A stretch of DNA of 64,000 nucleotides from an uncultured Oscillospiraceae bacterium. GTDB taxonomy: Bacteria > Bacillota > Clostridia > Oscillospirales > Ruminococcaceae. The position numbers and the translations under genes are program-made. The notes below the pieces were generated by a model. That model saw only the letters and a list, made by a program, of their open reading frames with translations, ran no database searches and was not told the DNA's origin. The stretch's first letter is position 1; each line of letters begins with the position of its first letter. This document shows, one piece after another, positions 1 through 9,240 of the stretch. The DNA lies in contig CAJUAN010000007.1 of assembly GCA_910584715.1 (NCBI GenBank), positions 1 through 64,000 of the forward strand. Direction: 5' to 3'.

Positions 1-60
1 AAGGAGTTTCGCGCTTTGCGAAGCGCGACAAGGGGCTCTGCCCCCTTGACCCCCGCAAGC
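1..60. repeat. Intergenic palindromic repeat
   Basis: Two adjacent inverted repeats: CGCGCTTTGCGAAGCGCG at about 11-28 and CAAGGGGCTCTGCCCCCTTG at about 30-49, followed by ACCCCCGCAAGC. GGGGCTCTGCCCC-type palindromes are recurrent intergenic repeats in clostridial genomes as far as I recall. No reading frame is apparent, and the left end is cut by the window edge. Confidence 0.5.
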
Positions 61-84
61 TGTGCTCAGCTTGACCAGCTAATC

Positions 85-133
85 TTTGGCAGGTTTAGCA
101 TTGTTTGTGCGTTAAATAAAATTTACAAATGCA
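85..133 (+). repeat. Single-arm copy of dispersed terminal repeat
   Basis: The TTTGGCAGG...GTGCGTTAAATAAAATTTACA stretch matches bases 24615-24664 over about 45 bases with a few differences. It resembles the inverted ends of the elements at 22166-22686 and 43937-44392. TTGTTT (101-106) and TACAAA (124-129), spaced 17, could act as a weak promoter for the next gene; that part is inference. Confidence 0.45.
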
Positions 134-169
134 CTCAATATTAAAACACACTGAAAGGAGAAGATTTTC

Positions 170-2698
170 TTGACAGAAAGCATTGATCCCAAAAACAGCG
201 CGGTAATTGACGGAGACTGCGAAAACGAAAGCTTTATGTATAAGCTCGCGTCCTTTATCGTGGACAAAAGAAACCTGTTTTTCCTGCTGTTTATTTTCGC
301 GCTGATATTCTGCGTTTTTGCCAAGGACTGGGTAAACGTGGAAAACGACATAACCACCTACCTTTCCGAGGAGACCGAAACGCGGCAGGGTCTTACCCTT
401 ATGGACGAGGAATTTGTTACGTATGGTACGGCTTCGGTAATGGTCTCAAACGTTACCTATGAGACCGCCGAAAAGCTTGCGGAGAATATCCGCGGCATAG
501 ACGGAGTCTCCGGAGTGGAATTCGACGAGACCGAGGAACACTACAAAAACACCTACGCCATGTTCTCTGTGACTTTCGAGGGCGAGGAAGCGGACGAAAT
601 AAGCGTGAGCGCCATGAACCGGATACGTGAGGAACTGGCGGACTACGACCTGTACATATCAAGCGCAGTGGGAAACGACAGCTCAGCCCAGCTTGCCGCT
701 GAAATGCAGACTGTTACCCTTATCGCGGCCGTGATCATCGTGGCGGTCGTTCTGTTTACATCAAGAGCATATGCGGAGCTTCCCGTGCTTATTATGACTT
801 TCGGCGCGGCTGCCGTGCTTAATATGGGCACCAATTTTCTTCTGGGTACTATTTCCTTTATTTCCGACTCGGTAACAATAGTTCTCCAGCTTGCCCTTGC
901 CATTGACTACGCCATAATCCTGATACACCGCTACAGCGAGGAGCACGAGCATCTCCCCGCCCGCGAAGCCTGTATAGCCGCTCTGAGCAAAGCCATTCCC
1001 GAAATTTCCTCCAGCAGCCTTACCACTATTTCGGGACTTATCGCTCTTGCCTTTATGCAGTTCAGGATAGGCGCCGATCTTGCGGTAGTGCTTATCAAGG
1101 CTATTTTTCTGAGCCTGCTGTCGGTATTTACCCTTATGCCTGGGCTTATCATGCTCTTTAACAAGCTTATCGACAAGACAGTGCACAAAAATTTTGTACC
1201 GTCTATTTCCGCTGTGGGAAAATTTGCCTATGCCACAAAATATATTATACCGCCGGTTTTTGTTATCCTTATGGCGGCGGGATTTATCTTTTCAAGCAGC
1301 TGCCCTTACTGCTACGGCACCTCCGATCTGGAGACCGCAAGGAAAAGCGAGTCCAAGATCGCCGAGGAAAAGATCAGGGACAACTTCGGTTCGTCGAACC
1401 TTATGGCTCTGATAGTTCCGTCGGGAAGCTATGAAAACGAGGGAAAGCTTATTGCCGAACTTGAAAAATGTCCCCAGGTGGAATCGGTAATGGGTCTTGC
1501 CAACATCGAAGCCATGGACGGCTACGTGCTGACCGACAAGCTTACCCCAAGGCAGTTCTCCGAGCTTGCAGATCTGGACTTCGAGGTTGCAAAGATACTC
1601 TACGCCGCCTACGCTGTCAGCGAGGAAAACTACGGCGAGGTTGTGAACGGTCTGGACGCTTACGGAGTACCCCTTATAGATATGTTCATGTTCACCTACG
1701 ACGAGGTGCAGAAGGGTTACGTTACCCTTGACGACGAGCTTATGGACACCCTCACGGAGCTTAACGACACCCTTACCGACGCGGTACTGCAGCTCAGGAG
1801 CGACAATTACAGCCGTATGCTCGTGTACGTAAACCTGCCCGAGGAAGGCGGGGAGACCTTCGATTTTCTGGGTACCATACACGATATCGCGGCAAAGTAT
1901 TACCCCGAAAATGTTTATGTTGTGGGCAACTCCACCAGCGACTACGACCTGTCCACTTCCTTTGTGAACGATAACCTTATCATCAGCATTCTGTCCGCCC
2001 TGTTCGTAATAATCATTCTTTTGTTTACATTCAAGTCGGCGGGACTTCCCGTACTGCTCATTGCGGTAATTCAGGGAAGCATCTGGATAAATTTCTCTTT
2101 CCCATATCTGGAATCCACGAACCTGTTCTTCCTCAGCTACCTTATAGTAAACTCAATTCAAATGGGCGCGAACATCGACTACGCTATCGTTATCTCCAGC
2201 CGCTACATGGAGCTTAAACAGGAAATGCCCATAAAGAAAGCCATTACCGAGACCCTTAATCAGGCTTTCCCCACGATCATCACTTCGGGTGCTATCCTTG
2301 CGGCTGCGGGAATACTCATAGGTCAGCTTTCCTCCGACGGCACTATCTCCTCTATCGGCGTGTGCCTCGGACGGGGTACTATAATATCTATCGTGCTTGT
2401 TATGGGAATACTGCCCCAGATACTGCTTTTGGGCGACACTATCATCGAGCGCACCTCCTTTACTATCAAAAAGTCGGAGCGCACCCACCTTTCAAACAAC
2501 CGCATGGTTGTAAGCGGACTTATCCACGGAAACATCAACGGCAGAGTAGAGGGCTACATCAAGGCTGTTATAGTGGGCGACGTTGACGCGCGTATAGAAA
2601 ATCCCAAGGGCGAGGCTGTACGGACTCTTGCGGACGAATCACCGGACACAATGGATTTCTTCGAGGAAAAGGAGGCGGAAAAGCTTGAAACGGTTTAG
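170..2698 (+). CDS. MMPL/RND-family membrane exporter
   Basis: 842 residues; TTG start with GAAAGGAG at 152-159. The protein has the two-fold layout of MMPL/HAE3 transporters: a first transmembrane helix near residues 33-53, a large extracytoplasmic loop, a membrane block near 180-345, a second loop near 385-600, and a second block near 610-770. The family exports lipids, siderophores or other hydrophobic compounds using the proton gradient; the substrate here is unknown. After the last helix the tail carries short hydrophobic/Gly repeats (SGLIHGNINGRVEGYIKAVI) that recall bactofilin beta-helix rungs. The next gene starts inside its 3' end, so the two are probably translationally coupled. The family call is firm, the role is not. 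Confidence 0.88.
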   Translation: MTESIDPKNSAVIDGDCENESFMYKLASFIVDKRNLFFLLFIFALIFCVFAKDWVNVENDITTYLSEETETRQGLTLMDEEFVTYGTASVMVSNVTYETAEKLAENIRGIDGVSGVEFDETEEHYKNTYAMFSVTFEGEEADEISVSAMNRIREELADYDLYISSAVGNDSSAQLAAEMQTVTLIAAVIIVAVVLFTSRAYAELPVLIMTFGAAAVLNMGTNFLLGTISFISDSVTIVLQLALAIDYAIILIHRYSEEHEHLPAREACIAALSKAIPEISSSSLTTISGLIALAFMQFRIGADLAVVLIKAIFLSLLSVFTLMPGLIMLFNKLIDKTVHKNFVPSISAVGKFAYATKYIIPPVFVILMAAGFIFSSSCPYCYGTSDLETARKSESKIAEEKIRDNFGSSNLMALIVPSGSYENEGKLIAELEKCPQVESVMGLANIEAMDGYVLTDKLTPRQFSELADLDFEVAKILYAAYAVSEENYGEVVNGLDAYGVPLIDMFMFTYDEVQKGYVTLDDELMDTLTELNDTLTDAVLQLRSDNYSRMLVYVNLPEEGGETFDFLGTIHDIAAKYYPENVYVVGNSTSDYDLSTSFVNDNLIISILSALFVIIILLFTFKSAGLPVLLIAVIQGSIWINFSFPYLESTNLFFLSYLIVNSIQMGANIDYAIVISSRYMELKQEMPIKKAITETLNQAFPTIITSGAILAAAGILIGQLSSDGTISSIGVCLGRGTIISIVLVMGILPQILLLGDTIIERTSFTIKKSERTHLSNNRMVVSGLIHGNINGRVEGYIKAVIVGDVDARIENPKGEAVRTLADESPDTMDFFEEKEAEKLETV

Positions 2699-5600
2699 CA
2701 TTTTAAAGAGAGCGGGAGCGTTCCTTGCCGCGGCAGGCCTCTGCCTTTCGGCGACCGGAGTACCGTTCATACCGTCAGCTTTAGGCGCGTATGCGGAGGA
2801 GACCTCCGGCAAAGCCGTCCTCACGGCAAATAACGGCGGGATCATCGAAATAGCCACCGCCGAGGAATTCAGGGCGTTTGCGGAAAGCTGCGTTCTCGAC
2901 AGCAATTCCGTAGGGAAAAAGTATCTCCTTACCGCCGATATAAATATAAACGGCTATGTTACGGTACCCTCGTTCAGCGGCGTTTTCGACGGCGGGAACC
3001 ACACGGTAAGCGGTCTCAGGCTGAACGTCGGCGGTTCGGAGCAGGGTCTGTTCCGATATGTTGAAAAGGACGGCGTGGTGAAAAACCTTAACGTTTCGGG
3101 AAGCGTTTCCCCAAGCGGCAGCGCGGAAAGATGCGGCGGCGTCGCGGGAGTGAACCGCGGCAGGATAATAAGCTGCGGTTTCAGCGGCGCGGTAAAGGGC
3201 AGCTCGGACTGCGGAGGAATAGCCGGTCTGAACGAAAAAAACGGTCTTATCGCAAACTGCAAATCGCACGGAGCGGTGCAGGCGCGGAGCTTTTCGGGCG
3301 GCATAACGGGAGAGAATTACGGAACGGTACTCCACTGCACAAACAATATGTCGGTAAACACCAACGCCTACGACGAGCCTGTTGACCTGGAAAACCTCAA
3401 CATCGACGAGCTGTACTCCCCCGAGCAGGTGACGGACATGACCGACGCGGGAGGCATAGCGGGCTATTCGGGCGGTTCAGTGCAGGGCTGCGTTAATTAC
3501 GGCAGCGTAGGGTACCCTCACGTTGGCTACAACATAGGCGGCATTATCGGCAGACAGGACGGCTACGTAAGCTGCTGCGAAAACTACGGAACGGTCAACG
3601 GCAGAAAGGATACCGCGGGCATTGTGGGTCAGGCGGAGCCTCATTTTTCCCTGCTTTTCTCCGAGAGAACTCTTTCAAAGCTCCGCACACAGCTTGAGGA
3701 GCTTAACGCCATTATCGACGGAACGGTAACGGACGCGGAAACGCGCTCCGATATCATGTCCGCTGACAGAGAGGATATCCTTGACAAGCTGAGCGAGATA
3801 AGAACAGGAACGGACGGCTTTCTTGACGAGACCGACAGGATAGTTAACGCAAACGTGGATTCGGTAAACGAACTGAGCTCACGAACCTCCGATCTGATAG
3901 ATATGGCGGCTCCCGCCGCGGACAGTTTTACAAACGCCTCCGATATGATGACGGAAGCTTTGGAAGATCTGGGCGAAGCCGTGCGTCTCCTTGACGAGGC
4001 CGGAGACCATGCGGGAGAGGGGCTTGACGTGCTTTTCCCCATACTCGACAGTCTTTCGGAGGTAACGGAAAATATGACTGAGGCGGGAAATTCCGTTGAC
4101 AGCGGTCTTGAAGCCCTACAGCGGGGACTGGGCGACGAGGAGACCATGAAAGCCGCCCTTAATAATCTTAGCCTTGATTTCCAAAGCCTGAGCGCGGCTC
4201 TGAATAATCTTTCGGTATCGGCTTCGTCTGCGGTAAGAGCTCTGGACAGCTACAAAGCCTCGCCCGAATATACGGCGACGGTAAATAATATAACCGAACA
4301 GCTTGAGAGGCTCTCCGAAATTTCCGGTAATTTTTCCGAGGGACTCAAGAATTCGGAAAGCTCTTTCAGGGCTATTGCGGATCTAATGGGAGCGGGAGTT
4401 TACGAACCCGGTGAATATTCGTATTATATCCAGGATATACTCAATAACTTTTCAAACGGTTCGGCAAGCGATATATTTGAATGCGTTTCGTCGGTCGCCT
4501 CGTCGGTTTCCGACCTTATAGGATCGCAGGCGGCAAAAGATCTCCGCGATACTCTCCGCTCTGTTTCCGGAAATATCCCGGGCGAACTTGACAATTTGGG
4601 CTCCGCGGGACAGAACATATCGGGCGACGCGGGAACTATTTCGGAAAACACGGATATCACATCGCTGTACGATTTTATACGGTACGTAAGGGAAGCCAAC
4701 AGCGAGCTTTCCGATTCCGCAGACCCGGTAGGCGGCATGATAGAAGCCGTTAGGGAGTCCTCGGAGTATTTCGACGAGGCGGGAGCTTCGGCGGTCGCTG
4801 CGGCAGCTTCAGCCGCGGACGCAGCCCAAAAGGCTTCGGAGGCCTCCGACAATGTTTCGGCGGGCTTCGATCAGATAACCGCTATTCTTGACTACTTTGC
4901 GGGAATGGACAAAATAACCTTTACCGGAGCGGACGACAGCTTTATAAGCTCCCGCGACGAGCTTTCGGGACTTACGGGCGACCTGCTCGACATATGCTCC
5001 GCGCTTAACGAAAACGCGGACGGAACGGTCTCCGTGCTTGCGGAGGACTTCAGGCAAATAAACGGCAAGGCTTCCGAGGTAAGGGATACCCTGCTTGACC
5101 TTGCGGACGAAATGTCCTCCGCTTCGGCTGATATTTCCGACTATACCGAAGATATTTCCTCAAAGGACACCGTAGGACGTTCCGACGGAAAGATCGCCGA
5201 CTGCGTTAACTACGGACAGATTAACGGAGACGTGAACGCGGGCGGCATAGCCGGCTCCATGGCGATAGAGTACGGCTTCGACCCCGAGGGTGATATCGAG
5301 ACCGTGGGCGAACGCTCCATTGATTTTATGTACCAGTCCAAAACGGTCGTGCGCGGCTGCGTTAATTACGGAGAAGTGGTCTCCAAGAAAAACTGTGCCG
5401 GAGGTATAGCGGGCTATATGAAAACAGGCTGCCTGATAAACTGTGCGGGATTCGGGAACGTAAGCTCCAGCGACGGAAGCTTTGCGGGCGGAGTCGCGGG
5501 GCAGTCCGAAGCCGCCATATTCGGGTGCAGCGCAAAGTGCCGCGTTAACGGCGCAGCAAACGTAGGCGGCATTGCGGGCGAGGGAAACGACATAATAAAC

Positions 5601-6422
5601 TGCCGCGGCTTTGCCGTCATCGAAAGCGGAGACGAGCGCACAGGCGCGATAGCGGGAAGCTGTTCGGGAGACTTTGAAAACAACGTCTTTATCGACAGCG
5701 GCATAAAAAGCGTGGGCGGCGTAGACGGAATAAGCTACAGTGGAAAGGCATACCCTGTGGACTACAGCTATATGCTGAAGCTTGACAACGTTCCCGACGA
5801 GTTCGGAACCCTTACCCTGACCTTTATAGCCGGGGAGGAAACGGTAGGCGAGCTGACCTGCGGATACGGAGAAACCGTACCCGAAAGCAGGCTTCCCGAA
5901 ATTCCTCCGAAAGACGGCTGCTTTGCGGAGTGGGAGGATATCAGCTTTGAAAACGTTACTTTCGGAGCAGTGGTGCACGCAGTCTACAAGCCCTTTGTGA
6001 CGTCCCTGTCCTCCACGGAGCTGCGGCAAAACGGACTTCCCGTAATAATCGCCGAGGGAAGCTTCACCGACAGCGACAAGCTCACCGCTCTGTCAAACGC
6101 GGGGTCGGGCTATGTTGATTCCGATATGTGGACGGTAACACTTCCCGACGACGGCAGAACGGTACATACTGTCAGATACCTTTCCGCGGCCGATCCTAAA
6201 AAGGCGGCGGTAACCGTTACGGAAAACGGTACTTCAAGAACGGTAAAAACGGAGACCGACGGAAGCTATCTTGTTTTTCAGGTCAGCGGGGGAAGCTTTG
6301 ATCTGTCCGTTACAGAAAAGCCGTTCCCTGTCTATACCGTTATCGCAGCAGGTGCTGCTGCGGCAGTTATTGCAGCGGCGGCCGTTGTGATCGTAAAAAA
6401 GAAACGTAAAGAAAAGTCTTGA
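2685..6422 (+). CDS. GLUG-repeat / helical surface protein coupled to MMPL exporter
   Basis: 1245 residues from a TTG start with AGGAGGC at 2670-2676; it overlaps the exporter gene by 14 bases. An upstream ATG at 2628 is in frame but has no ribosome site and would spoil the signal peptide (KRFSILKRAGAFLAAAGLCL, processing near ALGAYAEE). Order: signal peptide; GLUG-type repeats (GGIAG...CVNYGSV) to about 320; a long Ser/Asp/Leu-rich helical region about 325-825, probably coiled coil; a second GLUG block about 826-1015; an InlB/MucBP-like Gly/Val segment; a C-terminal helix near 1217-1237 followed by KKKRKEKS. I infer an envelope-anchored partner of the exporter, perhaps a periplasm-spanning or substrate-presenting subunit. 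No enzymatic motif is visible. Confidence 0.75.
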   Translation: MKRFSILKRAGAFLAAAGLCLSATGVPFIPSALGAYAEETSGKAVLTANNGGIIEIATAEEFRAFAESCVLDSNSVGKKYLLTADININGYVTVPSFSGVFDGGNHTVSGLRLNVGGSEQGLFRYVEKDGVVKNLNVSGSVSPSGSAERCGGVAGVNRGRIISCGFSGAVKGSSDCGGIAGLNEKNGLIANCKSHGAVQARSFSGGITGENYGTVLHCTNNMSVNTNAYDEPVDLENLNIDELYSPEQVTDMTDAGGIAGYSGGSVQGCVNYGSVGYPHVGYNIGGIIGRQDGYVSCCENYGTVNGRKDTAGIVGQAEPHFSLLFSERTLSKLRTQLEELNAIIDGTVTDAETRSDIMSADREDILDKLSEIRTGTDGFLDETDRIVNANVDSVNELSSRTSDLIDMAAPAADSFTNASDMMTEALEDLGEAVRLLDEAGDHAGEGLDVLFPILDSLSEVTENMTEAGNSVDSGLEALQRGLGDEETMKAALNNLSLDFQSLSAALNNLSVSASSAVRALDSYKASPEYTATVNNITEQLERLSEISGNFSEGLKNSESSFRAIADLMGAGVYEPGEYSYYIQDILNNFSNGSASDIFECVSSVASSVSDLIGSQAAKDLRDTLRSVSGNIPGELDNLGSAGQNISGDAGTISENTDITSLYDFIRYVREANSELSDSADPVGGMIEAVRESSEYFDEAGASAVAAAASAADAAQKASEASDNVSAGFDQITAILDYFAGMDKITFTGADDSFISSRDELSGLTGDLLDICSALNENADGTVSVLAEDFRQINGKASEVRDTLLDLADEMSSASADISDYTEDISSKDTVGRSDGKIADCVNYGQINGDVNAGGIAGSMAIEYGFDPEGDIETVGERSIDFMYQSKTVVRGCVNYGEVVSKKNCAGGIAGYMKTGCLINCAGFGNVSSSDGSFAGGVAGQSEAAIFGCSAKCRVNGAANVGGIAGEGNDIINCRGFAVIESGDERTGAIAGSCSGDFENNVFIDSGIKSVGGVDGISYSGKAYPVDYSYMLKLDNVPDEFGTLTLTFIAGEETVGELTCGYGETVPESRLPEIPPKDGCFAEWEDISFENVTFGAVVHAVYKPFVTSLSSTELRQNGLPVIIAEGSFTDSDKLTALSNAGSGYVDSDMWTVTLPDDGRTVHTVRYLSAADPKKAAVTVTENGTSRTVKTETDGSYLVFQVSGGSFDLSVTEKPFPVYTVIAAGAAAAVIAAAAVVIVKKKRKEKS

Positions 6423-6432
6423 TATTTTTTAT

Positions 6433-6470
6433 GCAAACGGCGATGTCCGGCGGGGGACATCGCCGTTTGC
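6433..6470 (+). terminator. Strong hairpin after the GLUG gene
   Basis: GCAAACGGCGATGTCC and GGACATCGCCGTTTGC form a perfect 16-base stem with a 6-base loop directly after the stop codon. There is no U-run, so it may act as an RNA 3'-end stabiliser rather than a classical terminator. Confidence 0.65.
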
Positions 6471-6550
6471 CGCAGAAAGCAATTTATACGGATAAAAAAG
6501 TAACAGTCTCTGATGCATATTCGCCGTATGTGTGAATACACATACAATTA

Positions 6551-6592
6551 CAAAAATGCAGGAAACGGCAAATGTCCGTTCCTGCATTTTTA
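6551..6592. terminator. Bidirectional intrinsic terminator
   Basis: AAAAATGCAGGAA and TTCCTGCATTTTT form a stem with A- and T-runs on both sides, between convergent genes. Confidence 0.75.
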
Positions 6593-6608
6593 ACTGTGTT
6601 TTTTCAGA

Positions 6609-7823
6609 TCATATCCGACCGGCAGTCTGTGCTGTTTGTGCTGTTTGTACCGACTGAGCATTTTTGAGAGTTCCCGCCCAAACCAGCATGACGGCTCCCA
6701 GTACGGCAAGTATACCACCTATGCGGTAAAGATCCGGCGCTATCACATCTGCTGCACATTTGGCTATGCTCCGCAGAAGCCTGTCCCTTATCGGCACGGG
6801 CTGGACGGTGAACAGAAAAACCGCTGCGGACACTGCCGCTCCTCCGGCAATTACCGCTCCGCCTCCCCAGCGGAGCATAGCGGAGTTTTTTCGGTTTATC
6901 GCCCTCAGCAGCGGAAGCATTGCCGCCGCCAAAGCGGCAGCTCCTATTATTACCGGCATAGAACTCAGAAGTCTGAGCGCGGTTATCCCTCCGCCGCCCA
7001 GATGCTCCTCCAGCGATGCGGGAGAAAGTTTGTCCAGAACAGGCTGAACGCTGTCTATTTCGGAAAACGCAAGATTTATATCGTGCTGGGAAAGCGGCTT
7101 TCCCAACGCGTCGTCGATCACGTTCAGGTTCTCGCTGAAAACGCTTTTAAGCTTGTCCGCCGTAAGCTTTTCGGGCATTTTCCCACTGCGTACAAATTCA
7201 GCGTATTCCGTAAGCTGCGCGGTCATGAAGCTCTGTATCGTCGAAGCTTCATAAATGGTCTTTATATCCTCGCGGCTCAGACCCGTACCCTGAGACATTA
7301 CAAATATCGCTTCCTGAACGGTAGCGTCTCCCGAAATACCGTATCCTTCCGTGGGTATGGCAGCTTCCGCCGCGGGAAGATTCATAACGTCAAGGCTTTC
7401 GGCAAAGCGCGCTATTTTGCTGCCGCTTGTGGCAAGCCTCACTGCGGAGGATACCGAAAAAAGCAGTATGAACGCGAACATCATAAGAGAAGCCGCAAGG
7501 GAACCCGTAAACTTTGCCGCTCCCGAAACGGATATCCTTTTTCTGCCCGCCTCGGATAAGGGAACAGGTATTTCGTTCACATCAGCAGGCGCAGGCTCAG
7601 TCGGTTCAAAAGAAACCGGAGAATGTCCCGGTATCTCCCTGACAAAGCCTGAATTTTCAGCGGCTTCGGAGGTCGGGATATTATCGGGTATAAGCGGTTC
7701 AAAAGCGATCTGACCGCTTTGCTCCGTTCCCCTCTCTACCGCATAGGGTACAAGATCCGTTCCGCAGCTTATGCAGCAGGTCATTTTTTCGTTGTATTCC
7801 TTTCCGCAGTTGGGACAAATCAT
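6609..7823 (-). CDS. Zinc-ribbon membrane protein, unknown role
   Basis: 404 residues from the ATG at 7823. The ATGs at 7832 and 7829 lie too close to the AAGG ribosome site. The N terminus is a zinc ribbon (CPNC and CISC, residues 3-6 and 17-20), then a Pro/Glu-rich linker and a transmembrane helix near 108-131. An extracytoplasmic domain of about 150 residues follows, with three hydrophobic segments near 285-390. This layout is common for uncharacterised Clostridia membrane proteins and suggests a sensor or scaffold. The C terminus ends in a QTAQTAQTA run encoded by a 9-base tandem repeat that appears to have extended the frame. It is transcribed from the promoter at 7871-7899. Confidence 0.6.
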   Translation of the reverse strand: MICPNCGKEYNEKMTCCISCGTDLVPYAVERGTEQSGQIAFEPLIPDNIPTSEAAENSGFVREIPGHSPVSFEPTEPAPADVNEIPVPLSEAGRKRISVSGAAKFTGSLAASLMMFAFILLFSVSSAVRLATSGSKIARFAESLDVMNLPAAEAAIPTEGYGISGDATVQEAIFVMSQGTGLSREDIKTIYEASTIQSFMTAQLTEYAEFVRSGKMPEKLTADKLKSVFSENLNVIDDALGKPLSQHDINLAFSEIDSVQPVLDKLSPASLEEHLGGGGITALRLLSSMPVIIGAAALAAAMLPLLRAINRKNSAMLRWGGGAVIAGGAAVSAAVFLFTVQPVPIRDRLLRSIAKCAADVIAPDLYRIGGILAVLGAVMLVWAGTLKNAQSVQTAQTAQTAGRI

Positions 7824-7870
7824 TTTCATCATCCTTATCTTTTTTGGAATATTATGGTCACTATAGTAAT

Positions 7871-7899
7871 ATAATATACCATTTTATTCCAAAAGTCAA
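7871..7899 (-). promoter_or_regulatory. Sigma-A promoter of zinc-ribbon gene
   Basis: Read on the minus strand: TTGACT, 17 bases, TATTAT, about 40 bases before the start codon. Confidence 0.75.
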
Positions 7900-7900
7900 C

Positions 7901-7934
7901 GGAAATTATCCGACATTATCTGACATTATCCGAC
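7901..7934 (-). promoter_or_regulatory. Three phased 10-base direct repeats upstream of -35
   Basis: On the + strand the units are GGAAATTATC, CGACATTATC and TGACATTATC, followed by a partial CGAC. They sit one base beyond the -35 box. A 10-base period places the units on the same helix face, as expected for an activator or response-regulator array. Confidence 0.55.
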
Positions 7935-8060
7935 AAGTCTGAATCTCCCCTCCCTCTGTACGTTATACTATAGCGGTAAAAAAGTCGGACAAAAATTTGC
8001 ATGTATGATTTTTACGCAGATTTTTTAATCGGCGATTAGGATTAAAGCTCGGAATGGACG

Positions 8061-8091
8061 GCAAAACAAAGGGACGTTTTGAAGCGTCCCC
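8061..8091 (-). terminator. Intrinsic terminator
   Basis: On the minus strand GGGACG...CGTCCC is followed by TTTGTTTTGC, just after the stop of the membrane protein gene at 8105. Confidence 0.7.
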
Positions 8092-8104
8092 GAAAAGATG
8101 AGAT

Positions 8105-9160
8105 TTAATCAAGCTGAATGCTGTCCGCAACGGCGTCGGCAAAATCACCGTCGTTGGAAAAATCGTATTCGGAGTAATCCTCGCTGTCTGCCGGAGTTTC
8201 ATAGTACGCAAGATTGTCCGTGTTCAGCGCGGAAGTGTCAAGACCGTCCATATCTCCCGGAACAAATGCAGGAGCGCTTTCCTGCGCTTTAGGTTCAGGC
8301 TTGGGAGACTCCTTTTCAGCGGCAGGAGCGGATTTTCTTTCGGGTCTCGCAAAAAACTCGTCCGGCTGAACGGGCTGAGGTATATCCGGGATAGGTACTG
8401 CCGCGGGTCTGCTGCTTTCGGAAAAGCCGTTTCCCGAAGCCTCCGGGTTACTTGCCGTTTGGTACGGAGAAGATGCCACAGTCGGAGAATATGCCGTTTC
8501 GGCAGCAGGGTATGACGGTCTCATTTTTTTATAGACGATCACGCCCGCTACTGTAAACGCCGCGATTATTACCAGTCCGGCTACAAGGCTGATATAAGGG
8601 GCGTTAAGATTACGGTAGACTACAAATTCATAGGGAATGACGTGCTTTTCAGCTTCCGCGGCGCTGTCGTAAAAACCTGTGCTTGTGAACCAATCGGTGA
8701 GGAGCGGCATAAGATCGTCGTCCATTTTCTTTACCCTTGCAACTATGTACATTTCGGTAAAATCAATACCGGTGTTGCCGTCGAGATATTCCCATGTGTC
8801 GTCGCATACCGCGTACAGGAGCTGCCTGTCGCCAAAATTGGAAGCCGATATAGTAACGTAAAGCTCCTTGTCAATATCGGTTTCGTTGATAATCGGCATC
8901 AAAAAGTATTCCTCAGAAGTCCTTGAAGACGTCTCTATTCCCATAGTAGTGTTGGTAGTAGTCTCGCTTGCGTAGCAGTCCAAGATGGTTTCAACATATC
9001 CTTGAACAAACCCGCCCTTTTTAATGTCAGCCATGCTGTCAAAGTTAAAATCCGGAATGTAGCCGTTGAGCCGGATTATATCTTTAACGCCGCTTACGGT
9101 CAGCATGATCCCAATTACGAGCAGGAAGATCAGCACTATCGCTATCCTTATTTTAGTCAT
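8105..9160 (-). CDS. Two-helix membrane protein with Pro-rich cytoplasmic tail
   Basis: 351 residues; ATG preceded by GGGGGT. There is an N-terminal helix (residues 5-27), an extracytoplasmic domain of about 150 residues, and a second helix near 193-215 ending in KKMRPSY. The last 130 residues are Pro/Ala/Glu/Ser-rich, disordered and acidic at the end. I recognise no catalytic motif. It could be an uncharacterised DUF-type Clostridia membrane protein. Its neighbour at 6609 is also a membrane protein with an unstructured cytoplasmic segment, but each has its own promoter, so a joint role is only a guess. Confidence 0.5.
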   Translation of the reverse strand: MTKIRIAIVLIFLLVIGIMLTVSGVKDIIRLNGYIPDFNFDSMADIKKGGFVQGYVETILDCYASETTTNTTMGIETSSRTSEEYFLMPIINETDIDKELYVTISASNFGDRQLLYAVCDDTWEYLDGNTGIDFTEMYIVARVKKMDDDLMPLLTDWFTSTGFYDSAAEAEKHVIPYEFVVYRNLNAPYISLVAGLVIIAAFTVAGVIVYKKMRPSYPAAETAYSPTVASSPYQTASNPEASGNGFSESSRPAAVPIPDIPQPVQPDEFFARPERKSAPAAEKESPKPEPKAQESAPAFVPGDMDGLDTSALNTDNLAYYETPADSEDYSEYDFSNDGDFADAVADSIQLD

Positions 9161-9211
9161 TTAAATATACCCCCGAAAAATTATTGGTTAAACGTTTTCG
9201 CAAACAAAACC

Positions 9212-9240
9212 ATTTTAACATATTAAAGCATTTTTGTCAA
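9212..9240 (-). promoter_or_regulatory. Sigma-A promoter of gene at 8105
   Basis: Minus strand TTGACA, 17 bases, TAAAAT, about 50 bases upstream of the start codon. Confidence 0.75.

Noticed and set aside
2628..2684. ATG at 2628 as start of the GLUG protein
   Set aside because: No ribosome site, it would place a basic extension ahead of the signal peptide, and the TTG at 2685 has an ideal site.
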